Below, one piece after another: positions 45,867-54,456 of a DNA stretch of 64,000 bases (positions within the stretch are counted from its first letter, which is position 1; every line of letters begins with the position of its first letter). Below the pieces are notes generated by a model. It saw only the letters and a list, made by a program, of their open reading frames with translations. It did no database searches and had not been told where the DNA came from. Location: positions 1 to 64,000 of the forward strand of contig JAFYLH010000013.1 of assembly GCA_017537175.1 (NCBI GenBank), given 5' to 3'. The translations under genes were made by a program, and so were the position numbers. This DNA comes from Clostridia bacterium. GTDB taxonomy: Bacteria; Bacillota; Clostridia; Oscillospirales; CAG-272.

Positions 45867-46164
45867 AATATATACATATGTTTTATATAATCCTATTGTG
45901 GTAAGATTCAAAAGTTCAACAGTAGAATCGGAAATAGATTTCGCTTAATTATCAATCGTCATATCAAGAGTATTAACTAAATTCAAGATTGTTACTTAAG
46001 ATGACTAATATTTGCGATATGCATATTATAGTGGTACTGTTGTCGACATCTTACGATATATTATTGAATAAAGGATAATTCCTTAAGAGGGATATTGTAT
46101 GAAAATATTAATTAGTTGTATTTGATGCGGTTTACTTATTTCTTCCAGTAGTACAGTTAAATGT
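45867..46164. other. AT-rich non-coding stretch between palindromes
   Basis: About 300 bases without a supportable gene. Decayed versions of the palindrome may be present (ACTTAAGATGACT near 45993, CCTTAAGAGGGAT near 46081), which suggests that the region was once a fuller array like that at 48.0-48.3 kb. Confidence 0.4.
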
Positions 46165-46192
46165 AAAATAGTCCCCTGAGGGGACTATTTGT
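46165..46192 (-). terminator. TAGTCC palindrome copy 3, terminator of the lipoprotein gene
   Basis: AAAATAGTCCCC, TGA, GGGGACTATTT. On the minus strand it follows the stop codon of the transglutaminase-like lipoprotein by 40 bases and ends in a T-run, so it can serve as its terminator. Confidence 0.7.
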
Positions 46193-46231
46193 GTTTATCA
46201 ATATAACATTCCAATATTATTATTTTTCGGT

Positions 46232-47467
46232 TTATGTTAGTATTATGTATAACATAACGACATTATCGTCGCGCACGGCCTTATCTATAACTGTGAACCG
46301 TAGTTTTTCGCCGTTAAGATTTGAAGTGATTTCGGTTGCTTCCATTGATGACAGTACTTCTGCAACGTCATTCGATACATATACATTAAGATAGAAATAT
46401 TCCTCAGTCGGTTCCGAGTTCTCGAGATAGTTTATCAATTCGTCTATATTTGCAAAATATGAATAATACAGATCGTAGGAGTTAGCTTCGGGTAAGATGT
46501 AGGTATTGTTTTCTCTGTCCCAGTAGTAATAATAAGTGTATTCATTATGACCGAGCTCATCGCATATTGTTTTCGGCATCATAAAGTTCGCGTTCATATT
46601 TCCGCTTGTAGACATCCATGTAACATCAACATAATACCATTTATCCGAAATACATATCATATTCCATGCGTGACCTGCCAAATCAGGGTTTATACAATCA
46701 CCTCGAACGTATATTGTTTCAAGCCCTGCTTTTTTACATAAAAGGTCATATACAGTAGAAAGACCTCCGCAAACAGCCTCCCGTTTTACAAGTGCGGTGT
46801 ATACATTATTCAACTCATCGCCAACTCTTTCTGTGTAATCATGTGCATAAGGAATATTATCGCATATCCACTTTGCAATAGCCAAAGCCTTTGAGTATTC
46901 GGTGTTGTTATGCTCTATGGTCTTCAGTATCTTATCGGCTTCCGCTATAGCTTCATTGTACCTATCAATATATTCGTTGTAGTTGTCATCAACAACCATT
47001 ACAATACTGTCATAATATTGTTGTGTTCCCATACTGTCTTTGCCGCTGATTGCACCTATCAACTGATCTGCCGAGGGGAAATTTGCACAGATAATGTCAT
47101 AAGCTAACATAAAATCGGATGTAGAAACATGTCCATCCAGCTTATATGTTTTTTTAGGATCAATGCCGTTTGACGTAATATCCAAAAGTACTTCGCTTAT
47201 GGCATTATAGGCGATCTTTTGATCATCTGTAAGATTGCCGTATTCTCTTACCCGGTAAGGATCGGGATAGGCATGAAGTTCAATTCCTGTTATTTGTTCT
47301 TTGTCGGACGCCTCGGTTTCATTTGAGAGAATTTCGTTTGTATCCGTTGAATCAAATGTTTCATATGTTTCATTTTTAGAAATATTGTGAGTTGGAGAAA
47401 ACGAGCATGATACCAAAGAAAGTGCTAAAAGTAAAGCGAGTGCGATAGTATAGAAAGTTTTAAGCAT
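46232..47467 (-). CDS. Lipoprotein with transglutaminase-like domain
   Basis: A 411-residue lipoprotein. The signal peptide ends in the lipobox ALSLVSC (C21). After a linker, residues about 70-190 are helical, and a transglutaminase-like (papain-fold) domain follows with the triad Cys233 (EAVCGG), His266 (AGHAWN) and Asp281 (YVDVTW). Such domains act as proteases or peptidases on the cell surface. The ATG is 8 bases after GGAGG. The marR gene lies 49 bases upstream on the same strand. It belongs to the second cargo between alaX and uxaC. Confidence 0.85.
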   Translation of the reverse strand: MLKTFYTIALALLLALSLVSCSFSPTHNISKNETYETFDSTDTNEILSNETEASDKEQITGIELHAYPDPYRVREYGNLTDDQKIAYNAISEVLLDITSNGIDPKKTYKLDGHVSTSDFMLAYDIICANFPSADQLIGAISGKDSMGTQQYYDSIVMVVDDNYNEYIDRYNEAIAEADKILKTIEHNNTEYSKALAIAKWICDNIPYAHDYTERVGDELNNVYTALVKREAVCGGLSTVYDLLCKKAGLETIYVRGDCINPDLAGHAWNMICISDKWYYVDVTWMSTSGNMNANFMMPKTICDELGHNEYTYYYYWDRENNTYILPEANSYDLYYSYFANIDELINYLENSEPTEEYFYLNVYVSNDVAEVLSSMEATEITSNLNGEKLRFTVIDKAVRDDNVVMLYIILT

Positions 47468-47516
47468 TGTCATATCCTCCGTGCTGTACATATCATATTT
47501 GTTTATTGGATGGTGA

Positions 47517-47936
47517 TTATTTTAATATATTTGTGATAACACAAAAAGCATCAACAAGCGATTTTTGGTCATTGTCTGATAATAAAGATAACTTTTCGTA
47601 TAATGCGCTGTTGTTCTTTTGAATAATTGATTCTGTGAATGTTTTACCTTTGGGTGTTAATTTTATAATCAACATACGGGTATCGTTTTCGTAGGTCTCT
47701 CTGGATAACAGACCGTTATTTTCATGTGCATTTACTATTCTTCCCACATAGCTTTTACTAAGTCCGTGCAGTTTTGAAAAATGTGCGGCAGTATTTATTT
47801 TACCTGAATATATATCCAACAACAGAAGCTCAGGAATAGAATATACGCCCAACGTATTGTTTTTGAGAATTAATTTTGATATAGGTAAGCAATGCTCATT
47901 AATTTCAATGATCTTATTAATTATAGCTTTTTCCAT
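47517..47936 (-). CDS. MarR-family transcriptional regulator
   Basis: A 139-residue winged-helix protein: helices around SIPELLLLDIYSGKINTAAHFSKLHGLSKSYVGRIVNAHENNGLL form the DNA-binding domain, followed by the wing (DTRMLIIKLTPKGK) and a C-terminal dimerisation helix. It probably controls itself and the lipoprotein gene 49 bases downstream. A perfect inverted repeat covers its promoter. The ligand is unknown. Confidence 0.85.
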   Translation of the reverse strand: MEKAIINKIIEINEHCLPISKLILKNNTLGVYSIPELLLLDIYSGKINTAAHFSKLHGLSKSYVGRIVNAHENNGLLSRETYENDTRMLIIKLTPKGKTFTESIIQKNNSALYEKLSLLSDNDQKSLVDAFCVITNILK

Positions 47937-47945
47937 AATTCACCT

Positions 47946-47988
47946 TAAGTGTTAGAATTTCATATATAAGTATAACAAATAACACTTA
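47946..47988. promoter_or_regulatory. Inverted repeat, likely MarR operator
   Basis: TAAGTGTTA (47946-47954) and TAACACTTA (47980-47988) are perfect 9-base inverted arms separated by 25 bases. One arm lies in the promoter spacer, the other just before the marR ribosome binding site, so a dimer binding here would block transcription. Confidence 0.6.
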
Positions 47989-47997
47989 GATGGTCAA
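47969..47997 (-). promoter_or_regulatory. Promoter of marR
   Basis: On the minus strand TTGACC, 17 bases, TATACT. It overlaps the inverted repeat. Confidence 0.6.
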
Positions 47998-48010
47998 TAT
48001 GTTTTGGGAA

Positions 48011-48283
48011 CATAGTACCCTTAGGGGACTATGTTAAGATTCAATACCCCGTGATAATTGTAATTTAAAAATGGTCTCCTTAGGGGACTATTTCAGGGTT
48101 GAACAATCCTTGATAAACGCAATAGAAAGATAGTATCTTTAGGGACTATTCTGGGGTTGAATAAACCTTTATAATTGTAATCAAAAGAATGATAGTCCTT
48201 TAAGGGGTGCATTTTGTAATCTAACAAGGTGTGATAATTACAAAATTGGAAAAAAAGATAGTCCTCTTAGAGGACTATCTTTT
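48011..48283. repeat. 60-bp degenerate tandem array of TAGTCC palindromes
   Basis: Five palindromes begin at about 48011, 48071, 48130, 48190 and 48254, spaced 60, 59, 60 and 64 bases. The spacers are also related (ATTCAAT...GTGATAATTG, GTTGAAC...TTGATAAACG, GTTGAAT...TTATAATTG, ATCTAAC...GTGATAATTA). The whole 60-base unit is therefore repeated. The last copy is perfect, abuts the uxaC stop and has a T7 run on the minus strand, so it also ends uxaC transcription. Confidence 0.85.
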
Positions 48284-49699
48284 CTAAAAACTGAAATAAT
48301 TTTTTGTATTGTAATAACAGATATTCTCTACAAGCTTGGTAAGTGTAGCTTCATCATCGGGATATCTGCCGGACTCAACCCAGCCTCCTATAAGATCACA
48401 GAGGATCCGTCTGAAATACTCGTGTCTTGTGTAAGAAAGGAAGCTGCGGGAGTCTGTCAGCATACCGAGGAATCTGCCGAGGGCAGAGAGGTTAGCAAGA
48501 GAAGTCATCTGCTCACGCATACCGCTTTCGTTGTCATTGAACCACCAGGCAGAGCCCTGCATGATCTTAGGCATACCGTTATACGAGGTCTGGAAAGCCC
48601 CCAAAAGTGCTCCGATAGCCGCATTATCCGAAGGATTTATAGAGTAGAGGACAGTTTTGGGTATACCGCCGTCAACTTCCATAGCCGACAACAGCTTTGC
48701 AAGTGAAGCAATACCTGTCTCTGCTCCTATTACATCAAAGCCTGTGTCAACACCCAGTTCCTTGAACTTAACCGCATTCACATTACGAAGCACACCAAAG
48801 TGAAGCTGCATAATCCAGCCCATTTCTCTGTATTCCTTTGCAAAGAAACGGTTGAGGGCGGTCTTGTATACTGCCTCCTCCTCGGCGGTGATACCCTCAC
48901 CGTCGTTTTTGTATGCCTTTAAGAAGATATCCGCGATATCCTTGTTGCACTTGGCTTCACCGTAGAGTACCTTTGTGTCTATACCGTGGTCGGCGGTACA
49001 GCAGCCCATAGAGCTAAAGAAATTAAGTCTCTGCTTGTATGCTTCCTTCAAGGACTCAATATCGGTGATCTTGACGCCGGATACCTCTGCGAGCTGATCT
49101 ATATAAGCTCTGAAGCCCTTTCTCTCACAGTTAAGACCCTTATCGGGACGAAATGCCGGGAGTACCTTTACTGTGATATCCGGGTTTTCTGCAATCTGCT
49201 TGTGATATTTAAGATCCGATATAGGATCATCTGTAGTGCACAGAGCCTCAACATTGGATCTTTTGATAATATCAAGCACCGACATATTGCCCTCGGCAAG
49301 CTTGTCGGCGGTCATTTGCCATATCTCGTCTGCATTTTCCTCACAGAGAATAAGACCACAGTTAAAATATCTCTTAAGCTCAAGGTGTGACCAATGATAC
49401 ATAGGATTACCTATAAGATCGGGCATTATTGTAGCAAATGCCTTGAACTTTTCGTAGTCACTTGCGTCCCCTGTAATATATTTTTCCTCAACACCGCAGG
49501 AGCGCATAGCACGCCACTTGTAGTGATCTCCGTAGAGCCAGAGCTGGGTAATGTTGGTGCATACCGAATTTTCCGCTATCTCGCGGGGGTCTATATGACA
49601 GTGATAGTCTATAATAGGCAGCTTTGCAGCTATGTCGTGGTAGAGCTTTTTAGCTGTTTCGTTGCTTAAAATAAAGTCTTTGTCCATAAATTTAGCCAT
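48284..49699 (-). CDS. uxaC: Glucuronate isomerase
   Basis: A 471-residue uronate isomerase of the amidohydrolase superfamily, which converts glucuronate to fructuronate or galacturonate to tagaturonate. The N-terminus PIIDYHCHIDPREIAEN carries the HxH metal ligands; further blocks are DHYKWRAMRSCGV, ALCTTDDPISDL and MQLHFGVLRN. Length and ends are normal. No other uronate genes (uxuA, uxaB, kdgK) are next to it. Its 3' third recurs as a broken copy at 45061-45500. Confidence 0.95.
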   Translation of the reverse strand: MAKFMDKDFILSNETAKKLYHDIAAKLPIIDYHCHIDPREIAENSVCTNITQLWLYGDHYKWRAMRSCGVEEKYITGDASDYEKFKAFATIMPDLIGNPMYHWSHLELKRYFNCGLILCEENADEIWQMTADKLAEGNMSVLDIIKRSNVEALCTTDDPISDLKYHKQIAENPDITVKVLPAFRPDKGLNCERKGFRAYIDQLAEVSGVKITDIESLKEAYKQRLNFFSSMGCCTADHGIDTKVLYGEAKCNKDIADIFLKAYKNDGEGITAEEEAVYKTALNRFFAKEYREMGWIMQLHFGVLRNVNAVKFKELGVDTGFDVIGAETGIASLAKLLSAMEVDGGIPKTVLYSINPSDNAAIGALLGAFQTSYNGMPKIMQGSAWWFNDNESGMREQMTSLANLSALGRFLGMLTDSRSFLSYTRHEYFRRILCDLIGGWVESGRYPDDEATLTKLVENICYYNTKNYFSF

Positions 49700-49880
49700 A
49701 GTGATACCTCTTTTACTAAATATATCGGTATTGTATCACAATTTTTCTTCAATAACAATATTTTTATAGAAAAAACCTTTCCAAAAATCATAATTTATGA
49801 TATACTTATATAAATATAAATCGGAGTTTTTGTCTCTGACAAAAACATTCTTAATTCTGCATTAATTCGGTGGTGAAGTA

Positions 49881-50699
49881 ATGGCATATTCAGCTGATCA
49901 GCATACACACAGCCTTTTTTCCATGGATTCTCAAAGCGATATTGACGCAATATGCGAAAAGGCAATAGAAATGGGCTTATCCGAGCTTGTAATAACAGAC
50001 CATTATGATCTCAGCTCCAATGATATGTTAACCAGGCTTGAGGTCCCCTACGAAGCGGAAAAGGCTTATCAGACCCTGTGCGCATACCGTGATAAGTATG
50101 CCCCCAGGCTTAAGCTGAGTGTAGGTCTGGAGCTTGGACAGGCTCATGACTGTCCCGATAAAGCAAAGGATATTCTTGAAAAACACAGCTACGATCAGGT
50201 AATAGGCTCACTTCACAGCCTAAGCGGAATGCCGGATTTTTATCTTATGGCGTTCTATAAGATAACAGGCAAGCAGTGTCAGCTCTTTTTGACACAGTAT
50301 TTTAAGGAGCTTGAGCAGATAGTTGATCTGGGATGCTTTGATACCCTTGCACACCTGACCTATCCTATGCGGTATTTTAAGGAGGGCGGACATGATCTTT
50401 CCCTTGAAATGCATATACCCGCCATTAAACGCATATTTAAAAAGCTTATAGACGGCGGTAAGGCTCTTGAGGTCAACACCTCGGGATACCGTAAGGACCT
50501 GGGATCTACCTTGCCCGACCTCGATATATTAAAGCTCTATTATGATATGGGCGGCAGGCTTATAACCGTAGGCTCGGATGCACACTGTGTCGAGGATATA
50601 GGATGTGATATACAAAGGGTATATTCTGAGCTTAAGCAGATCGGCTTTACCCATATAACAAGCTTTACAAACCGTAAGCCCGAAATGAAGGAGATATAA
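49881..50699 (+). CDS. PHP-domain phosphoesterase, histidinol-phosphatase-like
   Basis: A 272-residue PHP-fold enzyme with metal ligands in DQHTHS (H8, H10), ITDHYDL, GLELGQ, GSLHSL, DTLAHLTYPM and GSDAH. It resembles HisK-type histidinol phosphatases, but no his genes lie nearby, so another phosphate monoester is possible. It starts the operon with two esterases, an AsnC-type regulator and an aminotransferase; the next start is one base after its stop. Confidence 0.85.
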   Translation: MAYSADQHTHSLFSMDSQSDIDAICEKAIEMGLSELVITDHYDLSSNDMLTRLEVPYEAEKAYQTLCAYRDKYAPRLKLSVGLELGQAHDCPDKAKDILEKHSYDQVIGSLHSLSGMPDFYLMAFYKITGKQCQLFLTQYFKELEQIVDLGCFDTLAHLTYPMRYFKEGGHDLSLEMHIPAIKRIFKKLIDGGKALEVNTSGYRKDLGSTLPDLDILKLYYDMGGRLITVGSDAHCVEDIGCDIQRVYSELKQIGFTHITSFTNRKPEMKEI

Positions 50700-50700
50700 G

Positions 50701-51783
50701 ATGAAAAGATTATTTATAGTTTTGATTGCTGTATGTATGCTCCTTTGTGCCTGCGGGGTAAAGCACGACGGTATCTATACCGTAGAAGAAATGGGTGCAA
50801 GCTATAAGACACAGGGCAGAACCATTGTGTATGACGGTAAGGGAATAGCCTTGCTTTCCTCGGCTGACTCCTTTGAATTCAATGCTGACTGCGAGGGTAA
50901 GGTCTCCGTAACCCTTGTGGGTGAGAACATGGACGATCCGCTCCACGATACTCAGGTTTTCTTTACCGCGTATGTTGACGGTACTCGTCTTGACATTCGT
51001 CCGGAAGTAAAGCAGGGTGAATATGAGCTTGTTCTCGCAGAAAACCTCGAAAAGGGCGAGCATCATTTCCGTGTTGTGCGTCAGAGTGAGTGGGAAAACG
51101 GCAGAGTTTACGTAAAGCAGATCAACACTACGGGAGAGCTTCTTGAAGCTCCTGCTGACAGAGAGATATTTATTGAGTTCATAGGTGACTCAATTGCCAC
51201 AGGCTACGGTAATATGCCCGAGATAGAGTATGAGACCGATTGGAACGGACATCCCATCTGGGAGGACGCAACTCAGGCATTTGCCTATATGGCGGCAGAA
51301 AAGCTTGATGCAGATTACAGTATAGTTGCAATTTCCGGTATCGGTACTATCGGCGGATACTGGGGCTTTACTATGAACGATATCTATGACTACTACCCCA
51401 GAGTTGACGAAGAGGATTATAACTATGCTCCCGAACGTACAGCCGATATAGTTGTTGTTGAACTCTTCTCCAATGACCATGCTACTATGCGTGAGGACGG
51501 ATATACTCCCAACGATATTGCCGCAAAGGGTAAGGAGCTTATCGAAATGGCGAGAGCAAAGCATCCTGACAGTAAGATCGTTGTACTCCCCGGTGCATTC
51601 TACAATAAGTTTGAAACAATGATCAATGAAGAGCTCGGCGGTGTAGAAAACGGCTACTACTGTGCAGATGTTCCCCTCAATACCGCTGGAAAGTCGGGGC
51701 ATCCCGATGTACAGGGACATACAGAAGCCTGTGATGCTCTTGTTGAGGTTCTTGAGCCTATCATAGCGGAGATCAAAAGATGA
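50701..51783 (+). CDS. Exported CE2-like SGNH esterase lipoprotein
   Basis: A 360-residue lipoprotein (signal with CMLLCAC lipobox region, cysteine 18) with an N-terminal jelly-roll (residues 35-145) and a C-terminal SGNH hydrolase domain. Block I is IEFIGDSIATGYGN with the nucleophile serine; the C-terminal HPDVQGH supplies the catalytic histidine. This layout is that of carbohydrate esterase family 2, which removes acetyl groups from xylan or mannan. It overlaps the next gene, its paralogue, by four bases. Confidence 0.88.
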   Translation: MKRLFIVLIAVCMLLCACGVKHDGIYTVEEMGASYKTQGRTIVYDGKGIALLSSADSFEFNADCEGKVSVTLVGENMDDPLHDTQVFFTAYVDGTRLDIRPEVKQGEYELVLAENLEKGEHHFRVVRQSEWENGRVYVKQINTTGELLEAPADREIFIEFIGDSIATGYGNMPEIEYETDWNGHPIWEDATQAFAYMAAEKLDADYSIVAISGIGTIGGYWGFTMNDIYDYYPRVDEEDYNYAPERTADIVVVELFSNDHATMREDGYTPNDIAAKGKELIEMARAKHPDSKIVVLPGAFYNKFETMINEELGGVENGYYCADVPLNTAGKSGHPDVQGHTEACDALVEVLEPIIAEIKR

Positions 51784-52757
51784 AATATAAGGCACAGGGC
51801 AGAGTAATTGATACGGTCAGAGGACTTATGATGCAGTCCTCAGCCGACAGCATAGAATTTACTGCCGACTGTAACGGCAGGGTGTCGGTAACATTCTTCT
51901 GTGAAAAGACAGAGCATACAGGAGATGTAGATGTATATTTTACAGGCTATACAGACGGCGAGCGTATAGATACCCGTTATCATGTTTCACAAGGTCAAAA
52001 CGAGCTTATTTTAGCGCAAAGCATACAGGGAATACATACCTTTAAGCTTGTTAGACAGACCGAGTGGGGTGTAGGTGATATCTATATGACAGATATCAAG
52101 GTAGAGGGTGAGCTTCTTGATCCTCCTGCCGATAAAGAAATATTTATAGAGTTTATAGGTGATTCCATTACCACAGGCTTTGGTAATCAGCCCGATGAGC
52201 CCTCGGATATAAGCTGGGGCGGTGCTCCCGTATATCAGGATGCAACCGTAGCTTATCCTTATATGATAGGAAACGAGCTTGATGCGGATATAAGCGTTGT
52301 GGCTATACAGGGTATAGGCTGCTTGTGTGGCGGATGGGATTTCACTATGAACGATATATATGATGTATATCCCCGTGTCCGTGAAAAGGATTTCCACTAT
52401 AACCCCACACGCACAGCCGATGTGGTTGTGGTACATCTCTTAGGCAACGATAAGGATAATTACAAAGAAAAAGGACTAAGCTGGGATGATGTGCTTGAAA
52501 AAGCAGGCGAGCTTTGTCTTATGGCAAGAGAAAAGCATCCCGACTCACTTGTGCTTTTCTGTCCCGCAGATATGCTTGCAGAGGCAGAGATAATGGTAGA
52601 AAATAAATTAGGCGGTGCAAAAAACGGTTTCTATACCTTGCTTGTACCCATGGACTGCGGCGGAAAGCTGAATCACCCATCGGTCAAGGGACATATTTTG
52701 GCTCGTGACCGTATGGCACCTTATATCAAAAAAATATTGGAGGAAAATAAAAAATGA
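51780..52757 (+). CDS. CE2-like SGNH esterase without signal peptide
   Basis: A 325-residue paralogue of the preceding gene, beginning at YKAQGRVIDT, the position equivalent to residue 36 of the exported form, with the signal peptide cleanly missing. It has IEFIGDSITTGFGN, VVHLLGNDKDN and HPSVKGH, so both catalytic residues are retained. It is expected in the cytoplasm, acting on imported acetylated sugars. It overlaps neighbours by four bases on both sides. Confidence 0.87.
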   Translation: MKYKAQGRVIDTVRGLMMQSSADSIEFTADCNGRVSVTFFCEKTEHTGDVDVYFTGYTDGERIDTRYHVSQGQNELILAQSIQGIHTFKLVRQTEWGVGDIYMTDIKVEGELLDPPADKEIFIEFIGDSITTGFGNQPDEPSDISWGGAPVYQDATVAYPYMIGNELDADISVVAIQGIGCLCGGWDFTMNDIYDVYPRVREKDFHYNPTRTADVVVVHLLGNDKDNYKEKGLSWDDVLEKAGELCLMAREKHPDSLVLFCPADMLAEAEIMVENKLGGAKNGFYTLLVPMDCGGKLNHPSVKGHILARDRMAPYIKKILEENKK

Positions 52758-53227
52758 AGGATTTACTCAGACATATAGAAGAAGATTCCCGTCTTACACC
52801 CGAGCAGTTAGCGGTGCTCTGCCGTAAGGAAACAGGCGATATAAAGGAAATGATAAGAAAATGCGAAGCAGACGGCACCATCCTTGGCTACTCTGCGATC
52901 ATCGACTGGGAAAAGGTCGATGATGACCGCGTTAATGCTCTTATCGAGCTTAATATCATCCCTCAGCGTGAGCGCGGCTTTGACAAGGTTGCAGAGCGCA
53001 TTGCAAATTACCCCGAGGTAAAGAGCCTTTACCTTATGTCGGGAGGCTTTGATCTTGCTGTGTTTATTGAAGGCAAGACAATGAAGGAGGTTGCTTTCTT
53101 TGTAGCACGTAAGCTTGCATCCCTTGAAGAGGTAACAGCAACGGCCACACATTTCGTTCTCACCAAATTTAAGGAAAAAGGTGTAATTTTCGGCAGAGAG
53201 AAGAAGGACGAGAGGGGCAATCTTTAA
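52754..53227 (+). CDS. Lrp/AsnC-family transcriptional regulator
   Basis: A 157-residue regulator with an N-terminal winged helix (LTPEQLAVLCRKETGDIKEM) and a C-terminal RAM domain (NALIELNIIPQRERGFDKVA, SLYLMSGGFDLAVFIEG) that senses amino acids. It overlaps both neighbours and probably controls the aminotransferase and this operon. Confidence 0.9.
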   Translation: MKDLLRHIEEDSRLTPEQLAVLCRKETGDIKEMIRKCEADGTILGYSAIIDWEKVDDDRVNALIELNIIPQRERGFDKVAERIANYPEVKSLYLMSGGFDLAVFIEGKTMKEVAFFVARKLASLEEVTATATHFVLTKFKEKGVIFGREKKDERGNL

Positions 53228-54393
53228 TGAATTACGAAAAGATACTATCAAAGAGGGCAATGGAGATAAAGCCCTCGGGTATCAGAAAATTCTTTGATAT
53301 CCTTGACGAAATGGAGGATGTTATCTCCTTGACGGTGGGTCAGCCCGATTTTGCTACCCCCTGGCATATCCGTGATGCGGGTATACAGGCATTGGAGCAG
53401 GGAAAGACCTACTATACCTCCAACAACGGTCTTATGGAGATGCGTGTAGAGATATCTCAGTATCTCTCCCGCCGTTTTAACATTCAATATTGTGCAAAGG
53501 ATGAGATAATCGTCACCATTGGCGGAAGCGAGGCTATAGATATGGCTATCCGCGCCCTTGTAAATCCCGGTGACGAGGTTATTATCCCTACTCCCAGCTA
53601 TGTTTGCTATGAGCCTATGGTAACCCTTACTGACGGTGTTCCTGTGGTTATCGAAACAAGGGAAGAGGATAACTTTAAGCTCAATCCCAAGGACTTAAAG
53701 GCTGCTATAACCGATAAGACCAAGCTTCTTATACTGCCTTTCCCAAACAACCCTACAGGTGCGGTTATGACAAAGGAGGAGCTTGAAGAAATAGCAGATA
53801 TCATCCGCGGAACAGATATTATGATCCTCTCGGATGAGATATACAGCGAGCTTACCTACGGCTTTACCCATACATCTATTGCAACCCTTCCCGATATGTG
53901 GGAGCGTACCCTTGTGGTAAACGGATTTTCCAAGGCATACGCAATGACAGGCTGGCGTATGGGCTATGTCTGTGGTCCTGCCGAGATAATGAAGCAAATG
54001 GTAAAGATACATCAGTACGCAATTATGTGTGCGCCTACAGTAAGCCAATATGCGGCTATAGAGGCCCTTAAGAACGGCGACGAGGACATAGAGTATATGA
54101 AGGGCGAGTATGATCTGCGCCGTCAGTACCTTGTAAAAGCCCTCAGAGACATAGGTCTTGAATGCTTTGAGCCCCACGGTGCGTTCTACGTGTTCCCGAA
54201 CATCTCGGGCTTCGGCATGACAAGCGAAGAATTCTGCGAGAGACTTCTCCACGAGACACATGTTGCCATAGTTCCCGGCACAGCTTTCGGAGCATGCGGC
54301 GAGGGCTTTGCCCGTATATCCTACGCATATTCTCTTGACCATCTTAAAATAGCTGTTGAGAAGATAGAGAAGTTTATAAAATCTATAAAGTAA
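53227..54393 (+). CDS. PLP-dependent class I/II aminotransferase
   Basis: A 388-residue fold-type I enzyme with the PLP lysine K236 in NGFSKAYAMTGWRMGY, the aspartate and tyrosine in LSDEIYSELTY, and LPFPNNPTGAVM. It resembles the aromatic/aspartate aminotransferases of Firmicutes that are paired with an AsnC-type gene. It starts at the stop codon of the regulator (TAATG). Its last quarter is repeated at 57901-58163. Confidence 0.92.
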   Translation: MNYEKILSKRAMEIKPSGIRKFFDILDEMEDVISLTVGQPDFATPWHIRDAGIQALEQGKTYYTSNNGLMEMRVEISQYLSRRFNIQYCAKDEIIVTIGGSEAIDMAIRALVNPGDEVIIPTPSYVCYEPMVTLTDGVPVVIETREEDNFKLNPKDLKAAITDKTKLLILPFPNNPTGAVMTKEELEEIADIIRGTDIMILSDEIYSELTYGFTHTSIATLPDMWERTLVVNGFSKAYAMTGWRMGYVCGPAEIMKQMVKIHQYAIMCAPTVSQYAAIEALKNGDEDIEYMKGEYDLRRQYLVKALRDIGLECFEPHGAFYVFPNISGFGMTSEEFCERLLHETHVAIVPGTAFGACGEGFARISYAYSLDHLKIAVEKIEKFIKSIK

Positions 54394-54394
54394 A

Positions 54395-54432
54395 ATATGC
54401 CCGTTGGTAGATACCAACGGGCATTGTATTAT
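54395..54432. terminator. Convergent terminator after the aminotransferase
   Basis: ATGCCCGTTGG and CCAACGGGCAT with A/T runs, between the aminotransferase and the inserted cassette. Confidence 0.8.
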
Positions 54433-54456
54433 TAGAATATATACTATGTGTTTCTG

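Noticed and set aside
48011..48283. Possible small CRISPR array (hairpin repeats every 60 bases)
   Set aside because: The sequences between the palindromes are related to one another rather than unique, the repeats are degenerate, and no cas gene lies nearby.
45061..48283. Prophage or integrative element between the uxaC copies
   Set aside because: No integrase, recombinase, phage or conjugation genes are present, and the repeated ends are diverged rather than identical att sites.
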